From an uncultured Flavobacteriales bacterium (GTDB lineage Bacteria > Bacteroidota > Bacteroidia > Flavobacteriales > BACL11), in assembly GCA_943788405.1 (NCBI GenBank), contig CALSQD010000002.1, positions 1 through 64,000 on the forward strand: 64,000 nucleotides of DNA. Reading direction: 5' to 3'. Of the stretch, positions 50,201 to 58,428 are shown piece by piece. The notes beneath the pieces were generated by a model. It was not told the DNA's origin. It searched no databases and was given only the letters and a program-made list of their open reading frames with translations. The first letter of the stretch is position 1, and each line of letters begins with the position of its first letter. The position numbers were made by a program, and so were the translations under genes.

Positions 50201-50690
50201 CCCTTATGTATTGAATGATTTTTATGAAGCAAAAAAAGATGACTATACTAGAGGGGTGGTTAGTTTTCCTCTCTATAATTTAGAAAAAGGAGAACATACC
50301 TTAACTCTTAAAGTTTGGGATGTATTTAATAATTCTTCTGAGTCAACTATTACTTTTGTTGTGGCGGATGAAAATGAATTTACTATTTCTGATTATTCTA
50401 CTTATCCAAATCCTTTTTCTAGTAATACTGATATTTATTTTCAGCATAATAAAGTAAATCAGGATTTGGATGTAATGTTAGAAATTTACTCTATAACTGG
50501 AACTTTGGTTTATCGTTTCCAAGAAAATTATTATGATAATGGATACAGAATAGGGCCTATTTCATGGAATGGGAAAGATGAATATGGTGGACAATTAAGT
50601 GCAGGAATGTACATTGCTAAATTAGGCGTTAGTAGTTCGGATGGCGATTTTACTTCAAAATCTATCCGAATTATACTATTACCTCAATAG
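47286..50690 (+). CDS. porU: type IX secretion system sortase PorU
   Basis: 1134 aa from the start at 47286 (signal peptide MKKIFLSTLIFTLFVVNVFG); the -7 box at 47273-47280 excludes the earlier ATG. N-terminal beta domains are followed by a C25 gingipain-like domain. The catalytic His is near residue 637 (INYTGHGGQLGWTNE) and the Cys near 671 (MTATCNFSHFD). Then come Ig-like domains and a C-terminal sorting-domain-like end (YPNPFSSNTDIYF, WNGKDEYGGQLSAGMYI). PorU cleaves sorting domains from T9SS cargo and attaches cargo to the surface. It pairs with PorV encoded next. Confidence 0.95.
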   Translation: MKKIFLSTLIFTLFVVNVFGQYSSVLSQGNWYKIATNKSGVYQLTYSSLEGLGVDVNSLQISAIKLYGNGGGMLPRLNSDFRHDDLVENAIKIYDANNNGVFESSDYILFYGESPHSWRYNKQLGLFQHETHLFSDEINYFLTIDNQSEGRRIASKIALQNAAKIITSFSDFSFHESELENLIHSGKEWFGERFDIQNNQSFDFNFPNLDQSSAVSIKTAVVARSFSPSSFTIKENSNMLHTISVNAVPAAYGQEYAKTASKTTDFISSSSDITINVEYNSSDDGAQAWLNYIEVNARRSLKMSGNSLLFRDESSLGNEVGTFELLNATSGISVWDITDPTSIVQMPTEINGSVLSFNDSLNELHEYIAFNSSAYLTPILKGKVANQNLHNTSLDVEYVIVSHPKFLSAAERLANFHQEKDDLTSIIVTPEQIYNEFSSGVQDVSAIRDFLRYLYKRPNSKLKYVLLVGDGSYDPKNRVEDNTNFIITYQSVNSTHKTLSYITDDYFGLLDDNEGLFVNDLVDIGVGRFPVSTLSQANILVDKVERYYAEESFGSWRNDIAFIADDGDGSDGNTHMWQADSLANIVDDTYTDINIEKIYLDNYLQESTTGGNRSPDAQAAINNRINKGALLINYTGHGGQLGWTNERILEVKQINEWSNSNKLPLFMTATCNFSHFDNPAETSAGEYTLLNPQGGAIALLSTTRLVYSAPNYNLNTKFVKTLFEKVGGEFLRLGDVFKQTKVLSGTSTNNRNFTLLGDPALCLAYPEYKVQTTNIVDTLKALGEVTIEGRIIDDYGLIEPLESARNSRTGILDSFNGTVFVTVYDKEIIRTTLGQESCTPMPYRDQNNILYKGAASVKNGEFSFSFIVPKDIAYNYGAGKISYYAVSDDEQPTDAGGSDEGFVIGGTADDIIYDYDGAELELYMNTRNFSDGGITDANPVLLADIFDFSGINTVGNGIGHDITAVLDGNTANPYVLNDFYEAKKDDYTRGVVSFPLYNLEKGEHTLTLKVWDVFNNSSESTITFVVADENEFTISDYSTYPNPFSSNTDIYFQHNKVNQDLDVMLEIYSITGTLVYRFQENYYDNGYRIGPISWNGKDEYGGQLSAGMYIAKLGVSSSDGDFTSKSIRIILLPQ

Positions 50691-50718
50691 ATTCGTTCAA
50701 GTCCACATAAAAAAGAAG

Positions 50719-50726
50719 TATATTTG
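50719..50726 (+). promoter_or_regulatory. porV promoter -7 element TATATTTG
   Basis: Perfect TAnnTTTG match 17 bases before the porV ATG, suggesting porV has its own promoter in addition to any read-through from porU. Confidence 0.5.
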
Positions 50727-50743
50727 CAAACTAAATTTTAGAA

Positions 50744-51916
50744 ATGAAGAAAATAATAGTAATAATTTGTGCGTTATCGTTAGTGTTTAATGCATTTGCT
50801 CAGGACCCATCTTATGATGATTTGACAGGAGGTTTAAATACAATTACTACTGCTGTTCCTTTTTTGCTAATTTCTCCTGATTCCAAAGCAGGAGCAATGG
50901 GTGATGTTGGGGTGGCTACTACTCCTGATGCAAATTCTTTGCATTGGAATCCTGCAAAATTAGCTTTTGTTGATGATGATATGGGTTTTTCTATGTCCTA
51001 TGTGCCATGGCTTAGAGCGTTAGTTCCGGATATTAATTTATCTTATTTAGCGGGTTACCGTAAGTTAAATGATAATGAAACGATAGGGTTAGAATTGCGT
51101 TATTTCTCATTAGGGGATATAACTTTTACTGATATTTTAGGAACTACAATCGGACAATATAAGCCAAGTGAATTTGCTTTAGGAACTTCTTATGCTCGTA
51201 AACTTTCTGATAATTTTTCCTTAGCTATTTCTGGTAGATATATTTATTCTAATTTGACTGGTGGTCAGTCAGCAGGAGGAATTCCTACGGTTGCAGGACA
51301 ATCCATAGCGGCTGATATTGCAGGTTATTACGCTAAACCAATAAGAATAAGTGGTAAAGATGTTGATTTAGCTATTGGGGGAAATATCTCTAATATTGGA
51401 AATAAAATCTCTTATACTGAAACTGCAGTTCGTGATTTTATTCCAATCAATTTAAGATTGGGTACGGCATTAGGTACTGAATTTGATGACTATAATAAAA
51501 TGTCTGTTGCTTTTGATATTAATAAATTGTTAGTTCCTACACCTCCTGTATATGAAGATGGTGAAATTGTAGCAGGTCAAGAGCCTGATGTCTCAGTAGT
51601 TTCTGGTATTTTTCAATCTTTTGGAGATGCACCTGGTGGGTTTAAAGAGGAAATGAGAGAAATCAATTATTCTATAGGTACTGAGTATTGGTATGCTAAT
51701 CAGTTTGCTATTCGTGCAGGTTACTTTTTTGAACATAATACGAAAGGAGGTAGAAAATTCTTTACTTTTGGTTCAGGAGTAAAGTATAATGTGTTTGCAC
51801 TTGATTTTTCGTATCTAATAAATGCTAGCCGTGCAATTAACGGAAATAACCCTTTAGCAAATACTATGCGTTTTACGCTTGTATTTGATTTTGGGGCAAT
51901 GGATGAAATGAACTAA
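50744..51916 (+). CDS. porV: type IX secretion outer-membrane protein PorV
   Basis: 390 aa. A signal peptide (ending NAFAQ) is followed by the family opening GGLNTITTAVPFLLISPDSK, AGAMGDVGVATTPDANSLHW and NPAKLAF. A 14-strand FadL-like barrel ends in MRFTLVFDFG. PorV receives sorting-domain cargo from the SprA/Sov translocon and delivers it to the PorU sortase. IspF starts 3 bases after its stop. Confidence 0.95.
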   Translation: MKKIIVIICALSLVFNAFAQDPSYDDLTGGLNTITTAVPFLLISPDSKAGAMGDVGVATTPDANSLHWNPAKLAFVDDDMGFSMSYVPWLRALVPDINLSYLAGYRKLNDNETIGLELRYFSLGDITFTDILGTTIGQYKPSEFALGTSYARKLSDNFSLAISGRYIYSNLTGGQSAGGIPTVAGQSIAADIAGYYAKPIRISGKDVDLAIGGNISNIGNKISYTETAVRDFIPINLRLGTALGTEFDDYNKMSVAFDINKLLVPTPPVYEDGEIVAGQEPDVSVVSGIFQSFGDAPGGFKEEMREINYSIGTEYWYANQFAIRAGYFFEHNTKGGRKFFTFGSGVKYNVFALDFSYLINASRAINGNNPLANTMRFTLVFDFGAMDEMN

Positions 51917-51919
51917 TCT

Positions 51920-52399
51920 ATGAATTTTAGAGTCGGTTTTGGTTTTGATGTACATCAATTAAAAGAAGGTTTGGACTTTTGGTTGGGAGGTATTATTGTA
52001 CCTCATACTAAAGGAGGTTTAGGTCATTCTGATGCGGATGTTTTAGTCCATACGATTTGTGATGCTCTTTTAGGAGCTGCTAATTTGGGTGATATAGGAA
52101 AACATTTTCCTGATACTGCTTCAGAGTTTAAAGGAATTGATAGTAAAATTTTACTGAAAGAAGTAATGGTTTTAGTTAGAGCAAAGGGCTATGAAATTGG
52201 CAATATTGATTCCACTATTTGTTTGCAAACTCCAAAGATAGGACCTTATATTCCTGAGATGCAAAAGGCGCTTGCTTCTTGCATGGGAGTAGATGCTGAT
52301 TTAGTTTCTATTAAAGCTACTACAACTGAAAAACTTAGTTTTGTAGGTAGAGAGGAAGGAGTTTCTGCTTATGCTACTGTTTTAATCAATAAGGCTTAG
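51920..52399 (+). CDS. ispF: 2-C-methyl-D-erythritol 2,4-cyclodiphosphate synthase
   Basis: 159 aa enzyme of the non-mevalonate isoprenoid pathway. FRVGFGFDVHQL supplies the metal-binding Asp and His, and GLGHSDADVLVHTICDALLG, DIGKHFPDT and TTTEKLSFVGREEGVSAYA are all intact. It sits in an operon with porV. Its last 4 bases overlap the end of the convergent DUF4442 gene. Confidence 0.95.
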   Translation: MNFRVGFGFDVHQLKEGLDFWLGGIIVPHTKGGLGHSDADVLVHTICDALLGAANLGDIGKHFPDTASEFKGIDSKILLKEVMVLVRAKGYEIGNIDSTICLQTPKIGPYIPEMQKALASCMGVDADLVSIKATTTEKLSFVGREEGVSAYATVLINKA

Positions 52400-52872
52400 A
52401 ACCCGACTTTACTTTTAATTTTATTGTCTCTTAAGTAAACAAGCATTTCTGCTTCTGCACAAACTATTCCATTTTTATTAATAGCTTCTACTTTATGCCA
52501 TTTTTCGTGTTTACCTTTTTTGTTTAACTCATTTTCAGCCTCCTGAATTTCTTCTTTACTAATTCTGAACTCTAAGAATAAATGTGTTGTTGCAGGTCGT
52601 TTATATTTTATGTTAGCACTTTTCATCCAAATTTCAAGTTTCCTATCTTTTTGATGAAAAATATTATAGTACATGGTAGGAAAATAGGGGTCAAATGCTG
52701 AGAAAATAGTTCCTCCAAAAATACTTCTATGAAAATTAATATTCAAAATAGATCTTCTGATTTTTACTTTCATATAGCTATAATCTTCCGATACTTTTTT
52801 CAGTAAAATACGATTGAAAAAAAGGGGTGGAAAAATATTGAGGACAAAGCGTAAAATTCTTCTTCTTATCAT
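52396..52872 (-). CDS. DUF4442 domain-containing hotdog-fold protein
   Basis: 158 aa. The pattern matches DUF4442/YiiD-like thioesterase-fold proteins: an N-terminal basic helix (RRRILRFVLNIFPPLFFNRI), HRSIFGGTIFSAFDPYFPTM in the hotdog core, and a C-terminal AEAEMLVYLRDNK strand. Substrate unknown; related proteins may be acyl-thioesterases. Convergent with ispF, with a 4-base overlap at the 3' ends. Confidence 0.8.
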   Translation of the reverse strand: MIRRRILRFVLNIFPPLFFNRILLKKVSEDYSYMKVKIRRSILNINFHRSIFGGTIFSAFDPYFPTMYYNIFHQKDRKLEIWMKSANIKYKRPATTHLFLEFRISKEEIQEAENELNKKGKHEKWHKVEAINKNGIVCAEAEMLVYLRDNKIKSKVGF

Positions 52873-52890
52873 AAATCAAAGGTAATAAAA

Positions 52891-52911
52891 AAGCCTGCAA
52901 AATGCAGGCTT
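52891..52911 (-). terminator. terminator of the peroxiredoxin gene
   Basis: AAGCCTGCA-AAA-TGCAGGCTT hairpin about 25 bases beyond the peroxiredoxin stop on the minus strand, followed in that direction by TTTTTTATT. A classic intrinsic terminator. Confidence 0.85.
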
Positions 52912-52935
52912 CTCTATTTTATATGTTTGTTTTTC

Positions 52936-53568
52936 TTAGTGCTTTGACAAGTAATCAGCTACTCCTTCATGCGATTCTTTCATTGCATCTTGTCCTTTGC
53001 TCCAGTTTGCAGGACAAACCTCTCCATTTTCTTCAAAGTGTTGTAAAGCGTCAACCATTCTTAAAGCTTCATCAACATTTCTTCCTAATGGGAAATTATT
53101 AACTACTTGGTGTTGTACTGTTCCATTCTTATCAATTAAGAATAAACCTCTGAAAGCAATCATTGGTCCATTAGCAATCATATTATCGTTTTCATCTAAC
53201 TCATATTCTCCAGCTAATACACCAAAGTTTGCTGAGATAGTTTTGTCAGTATCAGCAACTAATGGGTAAGTAATTCCTTGAATTCCTCCCTCTGCTTTAG
53301 GCATTTGTAACCATCCCCAGTGCGACTGTTCTGTATCAGTTGAACAAGCAACTACTGCACATCCTCTTGCTTCAAATTCAGCTAATTTATTTTGAAATGC
53401 AAATAATTCTGTTGGGCAAACAAAAGTAAAATCCTTTGGGTAAAAGAAAAATAAAACTGGCTTTTCTCCTACAAATTGCTCTAATGAATATCCTTTTACA
53501 AATTCTCCACCATTAACCACTGCTTGTGCAGAAAATGAAGGTGCTTTTTTACCGATTAATATTGACAT
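52936..53568 (-). CDS. 2-Cys peroxiredoxin (AhpC/Prx1 type)
   Basis: 210 aa. The peroxidatic cysteine is in DFTFVCPTEL (near residue 51) and the resolving cysteine in GEVCPANW (near residue 168). Other family landmarks are LFFFYPKDF, DTEQSHWGW, PLVADTDKTI and RGLFLIDKNGTVQHQ. Reduces hydrogen peroxide and organic peroxides with thioredoxin or AhpF; no ahpF is nearby. Single-gene unit with its own terminator. Confidence 0.95.
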   Translation of the reverse strand: MSILIGKKAPSFSAQAVVNGGEFVKGYSLEQFVGEKPVLFFFYPKDFTFVCPTELFAFQNKLAEFEARGCAVVACSTDTEQSHWGWLQMPKAEGGIQGITYPLVADTDKTISANFGVLAGEYELDENDNMIANGPMIAFRGLFLIDKNGTVQHQVVNNFPLGRNVDEALRMVDALQHFEENGEVCPANWSKGQDAMKESHEGVADYLSKH

Positions 53569-53624
53569 AATTTCTTATTTTTTTAATTATTAAATTTCTG
53601 CAAAGCTACATAAAATCCTGCTTA

Positions 53625-54155
53625 TTATTTCAGTTTGGATAGAATAAAAGCAGTTCGTTCATTAACGGATAATTTAGGAACTTCCACCAAAGTGTAACCA
53701 AAGGATTGGTAAGTAGTGAGTAAAACTTTCTCTATATTCTTTGCGGTAAGGATATCTTCTTTTCTTTCAGTATCGGTTACATAAATTTCTTCCCAAATAG
53801 GCGTGTAAAAAACAATTGTATTGTAAGGGAATTTTTTTACCATTTCTAGGATTTCATCATTTACTGCTAGGTTGTCATGTCTTAGGTAGGCAATTACATC
53901 AATAATTCCTCTGTCAAAAAAATGAGTTTTTCCTTGTGGAGCGTTCGTGTGTTGTGCTTTCCTAAGGGCGATTACTTGCTGAGAAAAAGCGGCTAAGTTT
54001 TTCCAAGGCAAGGCATCACCACCACTTGCAATTTGCTGGGTTATTATTGTTCGAGAGATTTCTTCAGCACATGAATGTCCTTCTTTTTTTAGTGCATTAA
54101 TTATTGCTGTTTTCCCTGTTCCAGGAGCACCAGTAATTATATACTTATGATTCAT
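53625..54155 (-). CDS. AAA_28-type P-loop ATPase
   Basis: 176 aa. A Walker A motif GAPGTGKTAIINAL at residues 8-21, followed by EEISRTIITQQ and FFDRGIIDVIAYL (Walker B-like with a conserved DRG), as in the NadR/Ttd14-like P-loop kinases. Substrate unknown; related proteins are small nucleoside- or phosphoinositide-type kinases. Last gene of the rmuC-rlmB-yjbR-methyltransferase-ZIP operon; its ATG overlaps the ZIP stop by one base. Confidence 0.85.
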   Translation of the reverse strand: MNHKYIITGAPGTGKTAIINALKKEGHSCAEEISRTIITQQIASGGDALPWKNLAAFSQQVIALRKAQHTNAPQGKTHFFDRGIIDVIAYLRHDNLAVNDEILEMVKKFPYNTIVFYTPIWEEIYVTDTERKEDILTAKNIEKVLLTTYQSFGYTLVEVPKLSVNERTAFILSKLK

Positions 54156-54847
54156 TAAATACTAAATATAGCAATAACTGACCCTACAATAATTGCTAAA
54201 ATCTTTTGGCTACTAAACTTATGTCCCTCACTACTTTCAAATAGAATAGTGGTGGAAATGTGTAAAAAGATACCAATTACAATTGCCATTACTTCATTGT
54301 GATAATTAGCAAGTGTTGTGAAAAGACTTCCTGCAAAAACGCCAAGTGGAGCCATTAAGGCAAAAAGTAATAGATAAAAATAGGCTCTTGTTTTACTGAT
54401 ATTGCTTTGAAGGAATAAGGTCATTAAAACAATGGCAACTGGCATTTTGTGTAATACAATTCCTGTAAGTAAGGCATTGTGTGCGTGATGATGTAAGTGT
54501 CCTCCTAAAGGAACTCCTTCTAATAGTGCGTGTAAGCAAAGGCTGATGAGCACTGAAAAAGGAATTACATTACTCTTATGAAAATGACCATGTTCTATTC
54601 CTTGTGAAAAATATTCTAATAAGATCTGGATTAAGAAACCTCCTAAAATAAAGAGTCCAATATTTTGATTAGTATTGTGATGAAAGATTTCTGGTAATAA
54701 GTGTAAAACACTTACGGCTAACAAATAAGCTCCACTGAAAGTAAGTAGGATTTGGATGTTCCTACTTTTTTTAGGTTTAAAAATTTCTACTACAATTGCT
54801 CCTGCAATAACAGATGCAAATAATAGTCCTAGTGTTGTTAAATTCAT
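54155..54847 (-). CDS. ZIP family metal transporter
   Basis: 230 aa with about eight hydrophobic helices. Metal-binding sites are visible in helices IV and V: SLCLHALLEGVPLG (with a following HLHHHAHN loop) and GIVLHKMPVAIVLMTLF. Likely imports zinc or another divalent cation. Overlaps the methyltransferase gene upstream by 4 bases (ATGA), so translation is coupled. Confidence 0.92.
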   Translation of the reverse strand: MNLTTLGLLFASVIAGAIVVEIFKPKKSRNIQILLTFSGAYLLAVSVLHLLPEIFHHNTNQNIGLFILGGFLIQILLEYFSQGIEHGHFHKSNVIPFSVLISLCLHALLEGVPLGGHLHHHAHNALLTGIVLHKMPVAIVLMTLFLQSNISKTRAYFYLLLFALMAPLGVFAGSLFTTLANYHNEVMAIVIGIFLHISTTILFESSEGHKFSSQKILAIIVGSVIAIFSI

Positions 54848-55566
54848 TTCTTACAAATTAGTATTAAACGGTCGGCAGTATCTTCATCAAAACTGTCCAA
54901 TTTATAGTTGCCAAAGATATCAATTATTTTTAGCTCTGCCTTACTGATAAAATTAGAATAATCAGCTAAAGTGATTGCCTTTACTTTTTCTTGAAAATGT
55001 TGTTTTTCGGTTCCATCAATAATTTCAATATCCTTAATAATATGTCCGTTCTCTACTGTTCTAGTGATATTAAATAGTATGCCATCAATAATCTTTTGTT
55101 CTTCTAGTACTAAATTAGCAATTACCTTTTTTACATTCATAAAATCAATAATCAAAATTCCTCCTGATTTTAAATTGCTAGCCATAGCATTGATGGCTTT
55201 TTGCTCGTCAGTATTATCTTCAAAATAACCAAAAGAGGTAAATAAATTAGTAACAACATCAAAGTTGTTTTTTTGATATACCTCACGCATATCATGTACT
55301 GCAAATTGTAAAGTTGCATTTTCATTTTTTGTAGCAGAAGCAATGCTGTTGGGCGATAAATCCACCCCAACAACATCCAATCCTAAAGAATTGAAATAAG
55401 TGGCATGCCTTCCTTTTCCGCAAGCAATATCAATGAGCGTACTCCCTTTAGGGGATTGTAAATGCTGGACTAAATTATCAATAAAAACTTGCGCTTCTTT
55501 TTCGTCTCTATTTTTGTAGAGGGTATGATAATAGGGGGAGTCAAACCAGTTTGCAAACCAACTCAT
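54844..55566 (-). CDS. class I SAM-dependent methyltransferase
   Basis: 240 aa. The SAM-binding motif I is LIDIACGKGRHATYF, followed by DVVGVDLSPNSIASA (motif II, acidic), NFDVVTNLFTSFGYF and GGILIIDFMN. It begins with WFANWFDSPYYHTLYKNRDE, a start shared by a Bacteroidota group of methyltransferases whose substrate is not known. Tightly coupled on both sides by 4-base overlaps. Confidence 0.9.
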   Translation of the reverse strand: MSWFANWFDSPYYHTLYKNRDEKEAQVFIDNLVQHLQSPKGSTLIDIACGKGRHATYFNSLGLDVVGVDLSPNSIASATKNENATLQFAVHDMREVYQKNNFDVVTNLFTSFGYFEDNTDEQKAINAMASNLKSGGILIIDFMNVKKVIANLVLEEQKIIDGILFNITRTVENGHIIKDIEIIDGTEKQHFQEKVKAITLADYSNFISKAELKIIDIFGNYKLDSFDEDTADRLILICKK

Positions 55567-55907
55567 AATTGTTCTCTTAATTTTTTAGGCATATTTTTTA
55601 CCACTAAGTTATAGGAATCTTCAATCCAATTTTCAATTTGTTGATCGCTTAAATCTCCCATAAAACTAACTGAATTCCAGTGTTTTTTATTCATGTGCCA
55701 AGCAGGAGTTACTGCCGTATGTTCTTCTCTTAGGTTTACTGCTTTTTCAGGATCACATTTCAGGTTTGTAAATTCAAACGACATCATATTGCAAAGGGCA
55801 AACATTTTTCCAAGGACTTTGAAAACTAAAGTGTTTTCATCAAAAGGTAATTCTTCTGTTGTCCCTTTAAACGAAAGGCAATATTCTCTGAAATGGTCAA
55901 GGGTCAT
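55563..55907 (-). CDS. MmcQ/YjbR family DNA-binding protein
   Basis: 114 aa, cytosolic, CyaY-like fold: LDHFREYCLSFKGTTEELPF, TLVFKVLGKMFAL, LKCDPEKAVNLREEH, and HMNKKHWNSVSF at the core. The family binds DNA by structure, without a clear cellular role. Overlaps the methyltransferase by 4 bases and begins directly after the rlmB stop. Confidence 0.92.
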   Translation of the reverse strand: MTLDHFREYCLSFKGTTEELPFDENTLVFKVLGKMFALCNMMSFEFTNLKCDPEKAVNLREEHTAVTPAWHMNKKHWNSVSFMGDLSDQQIENWIEDSYNLVVKNMPKKLREQL

Positions 55908-56651
55908 TTACCCTCTCTGTCTTAATGCTTCATATAAAATAACACCAGTCGCTACCGACACATTTAAAGAAGCAATTTTCCCAGCCATAGGGATTTTTGC
56001 TCTTGCATCACACATTTTTAAAAATTCAGGAGAAACACCATCTTCCTCCGATCCCATAATAATTGCAGTTGGTGGAGTGTAGTCCGGCTTATACATATTG
56101 TCTTGTGTTTTTTCAGTACAACCAACCAATTGTATGCCACTTTCTTTCATGAATTGTATGGCTAATTTCAAGTTCCAAGTACGGCAAACCGTGATTTTAT
56201 GCAAGGCTCCAGCTGAGGTTTTTATCGCATCAGCATTAATGGCAGCTGCATTTTGTTCAGGAATTATAATTGCATCTACTCCAGCACATTCGGCAGTACG
56301 GGCAATTGCTCCAAAATTTCTTACATCTGTAATTCTGTCCAATACCAATATTAAAGGATTTTTTCCTTGTTCGTAAAGTGCAGGAACGACATCTTCAATA
56401 TTATGAAAATCGATAGGAGAGATAAACGCAAAAACCCCTTGATGATTTTTTCTGGTCAAGCGATTAACTTTCTCTAGAGGAACATGTTTGTAGTTTATTC
56501 TTTTTTCACGAACCAATTTCCAGAGTTCTGCAAACAAATCGTTATGCAATCCTTTTTGAATAAATAGTTTGTCAATTGTCTTTCCGGCTTCAACTGCTTC
56601 AATTATGGCACGGATACCAAATATGTAATTTTTTTCTTCTGTGTTATGCAT
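55908..56651 (-). CDS. rlmB: 23S rRNA 2'-O-methyltransferase (RlmB-like SpoU family)
   Basis: The start at 56651 (MHNTEEKNYIFG) overlaps the rmuC end by 8 bases; an ATG seven codons earlier is less likely. 247 aa. The SpoU substrate-binding N-terminus (IFGIRAIIEAVEAGKTIDKL) precedes the SPOUT knot domain with VLDRITDVRNFGAIARTAEC, IIMGSEEDGVSPEFL and IPMAGKIASLNVSVATGVIL. Methylates ribose of a 23S rRNA guanosine, G2251 in the E. coli enzyme. Confidence 0.93.
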   Translation of the reverse strand: MHNTEEKNYIFGIRAIIEAVEAGKTIDKLFIQKGLHNDLFAELWKLVREKRINYKHVPLEKVNRLTRKNHQGVFAFISPIDFHNIEDVVPALYEQGKNPLILVLDRITDVRNFGAIARTAECAGVDAIIIPEQNAAAINADAIKTSAGALHKITVCRTWNLKLAIQFMKESGIQLVGCTEKTQDNMYKPDYTPPTAIIMGSEEDGVSPEFLKMCDARAKIPMAGKIASLNVSVATGVILYEALRQRG

Positions 56652-57822
56652 TTTTATCTTCTTTAAACTCAATTTGAGTGGTAATCTCAGGGATATTTCT
56701 TAGTTCTATTTCTTTTTTAATTTCTTCTGATTTAGCTTTTAAATCCTTGGTTAGGATTTGTTTTTTTCTTTTTTCCATTGGAGGGTTTAGCTTTTCTGCA
56801 TTTTCAAACTGAATAACACTTTCCAAAATCTCTCTTGGTAATTGTGTCCCTGCTTTGTTTAGGGTGTCTAAAAACTCTTCTGCAAAAAACTGGTCAATCT
56901 GTATTCTTCTTTTGGTTGTATGGGCAAATTTTCCGATAATCCTACATACATTATCTCGTTCTTCAGGGCTTAGTTTGTCAGCAAACTCATACTCCTCAAT
57001 TTTTTTAAGGCTTAGGATAATTGGTTCCAAAGCGTCTTTAGTAATAATGTATACATTGTAGTCGCCAATATTATAGGTAAACTGATTGATGACATGCAAA
57101 GTATTAGAAGGAATTACTAGAAATAAATCCTTTTTCACATCATCATGCTTTGCGTATTTTTTAAGGCTTTCCGTTTGTAGTTTTATGTATTTTGGAAAGT
57201 TGCTTAAGTCGTCATTGGCAGGGCTCTTTGCATCAAAAACAATGAGTTGATCCATTATTTCTATGGAATTATCAGGCTTGTTTCTTGGGTGTGGAAAATC
57301 CTCCTGGCTTATGTATTTTATCACATGGTTACGGCAAATAAGTTGCAGATGATTTTCAACATCTTTTTCATGTTCGCCCCAAGTCCATTTCATTTTTTCT
57401 AGTCGAACTTCTGTTTCTTTTACCCTTTCATCATTCAGTCTTTCCTTTTCTTTTGTCAAACTTTCTTGCAGGGTATTGGTCGCCTCAACTGATTTTCTTA
57501 GGGTTTCATTTCTGTTGTCTTCCTCTTTCTTAAGTGAGATGTTTTCGTGCTTAAGACCGTTTCTTTCTTGCTCGGTATTGGATAGCTTTTCTTTAAGGGT
57601 AGCGTTTTCGGTTTTTATCTGCTCAAAAGCTGTGGTTTTTGCATTGGCAATATCAATATTTTGTTGCTGTTGCTTTACCTCAGTTTCTTTGGATGCTAAG
57701 TTTCTCTCTAATTCTGAAATTCTTATTTTATCTTCTTCTGAATTGCCTTCAGTAACTGCTTCTTTCTTAAAGTAAAGAGCTGCCAATCCGCCAATAATTA
57801 GGAGGTAAAATGCATATTCCAT
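56644..57822 (-). CDS. rmuC: DNA recombination protein RmuC
   Basis: 392 aa. An N-terminal membrane segment (YAFYLLIIGGLAALYF) is followed by a long coiled coil (about residues 30-135) and the RmuC nuclease-like domain (QLIVFDAKSPANDDLSNFPK, LFLVIPSNTLHVINQFTYNI). The family limits DNA inversions and rearrangements. First gene of a six-gene minus-strand operon. Confidence 0.92.
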   Translation of the reverse strand: MEYAFYLLIIGGLAALYFKKEAVTEGNSEEDKIRISELERNLASKETEVKQQQQNIDIANAKTTAFEQIKTENATLKEKLSNTEQERNGLKHENISLKKEEDNRNETLRKSVEATNTLQESLTKEKERLNDERVKETEVRLEKMKWTWGEHEKDVENHLQLICRNHVIKYISQEDFPHPRNKPDNSIEIMDQLIVFDAKSPANDDLSNFPKYIKLQTESLKKYAKHDDVKKDLFLVIPSNTLHVINQFTYNIGDYNVYIITKDALEPIILSLKKIEEYEFADKLSPEERDNVCRIIGKFAHTTKRRIQIDQFFAEEFLDTLNKAGTQLPREILESVIQFENAEKLNPPMEKRKKQILTKDLKAKSEEIKKEIELRNIPEITTQIEFKEDKNA

Positions 57823-57837
57823 GGGTGAGTTTTTGAA

Positions 57838-58428
57838 TTATAAAATGAGGACTAAAGTACCAACTTCTATTAGCTTATACAAGTCAATTACTTCTTTATT
57901 TTTCATTCTTATACAGCCATGTGAAGCAGGTTTCCCTAGCCTCCCTTCTTCTGATGTTCCGTGTATATAAATGTAGCGGCTAAAGGAATCAATCCCTTTT
58001 CCTTTATTTTTCCCTTTTTCCATTCCCTCTAGCCAAAATATCCTACTGGTTACATCATCACTTTTACTTTTTGTTTCATCAGTATATATGGTTGCGATAT
58101 CGCCATAAAATACTCTTCCTGTCATTCTCCCATTGATAGGAGTTTTTTCTCCATATTTTCTGGCTATTTTGTGTAATCCTATTGGTGTTTTATTACTTCC
58201 TGATTTACTTCCTATTCCGTATGCCGAGCTTGAAATGACATATTCCTTTGTGATGCTATCATTTTGTATGTGGTAGAGTTTTTGTTGTTTTATAGAAACA
58301 TAAAGAATTTCATTCTCATAAGCATATTTACTATCTAAATAATTATTTACACGCTCAATTATTGAGTTTTGTCCTGCAGCATTAAAGCTTATAAGGCTGA
58401 TTAAAATAAGGTTAAGGGTTCTGAACAT
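57838..58428 (-). CDS. L,D-transpeptidase (YkuD) family protein
   Basis: 196 aa. The signal peptide (FRTLNLILISLISFNAAGQ) is followed by a catalytic domain with ILYVSIKQQKLYHI, TPIGLHKIARKYG, and the active-site block IHGTSEEGRLGKPASHGCIR, with the nucleophilic cysteine. It forms or remodels peptidoglycan cross-links, or attaches proteins, in the periplasm. Overlaps the ung gene by 28 bases. Confidence 0.93.
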   Translation of the reverse strand: MFRTLNLILISLISFNAAGQNSIIERVNNYLDSKYAYENEILYVSIKQQKLYHIQNDSITKEYVISSSAYGIGSKSGSNKTPIGLHKIARKYGEKTPINGRMTGRVFYGDIATIYTDETKSKSDDVTSRIFWLEGMEKGKNKGKGIDSFSRYIYIHGTSEEGRLGKPASHGCIRMKNKEVIDLYKLIEVGTLVLIL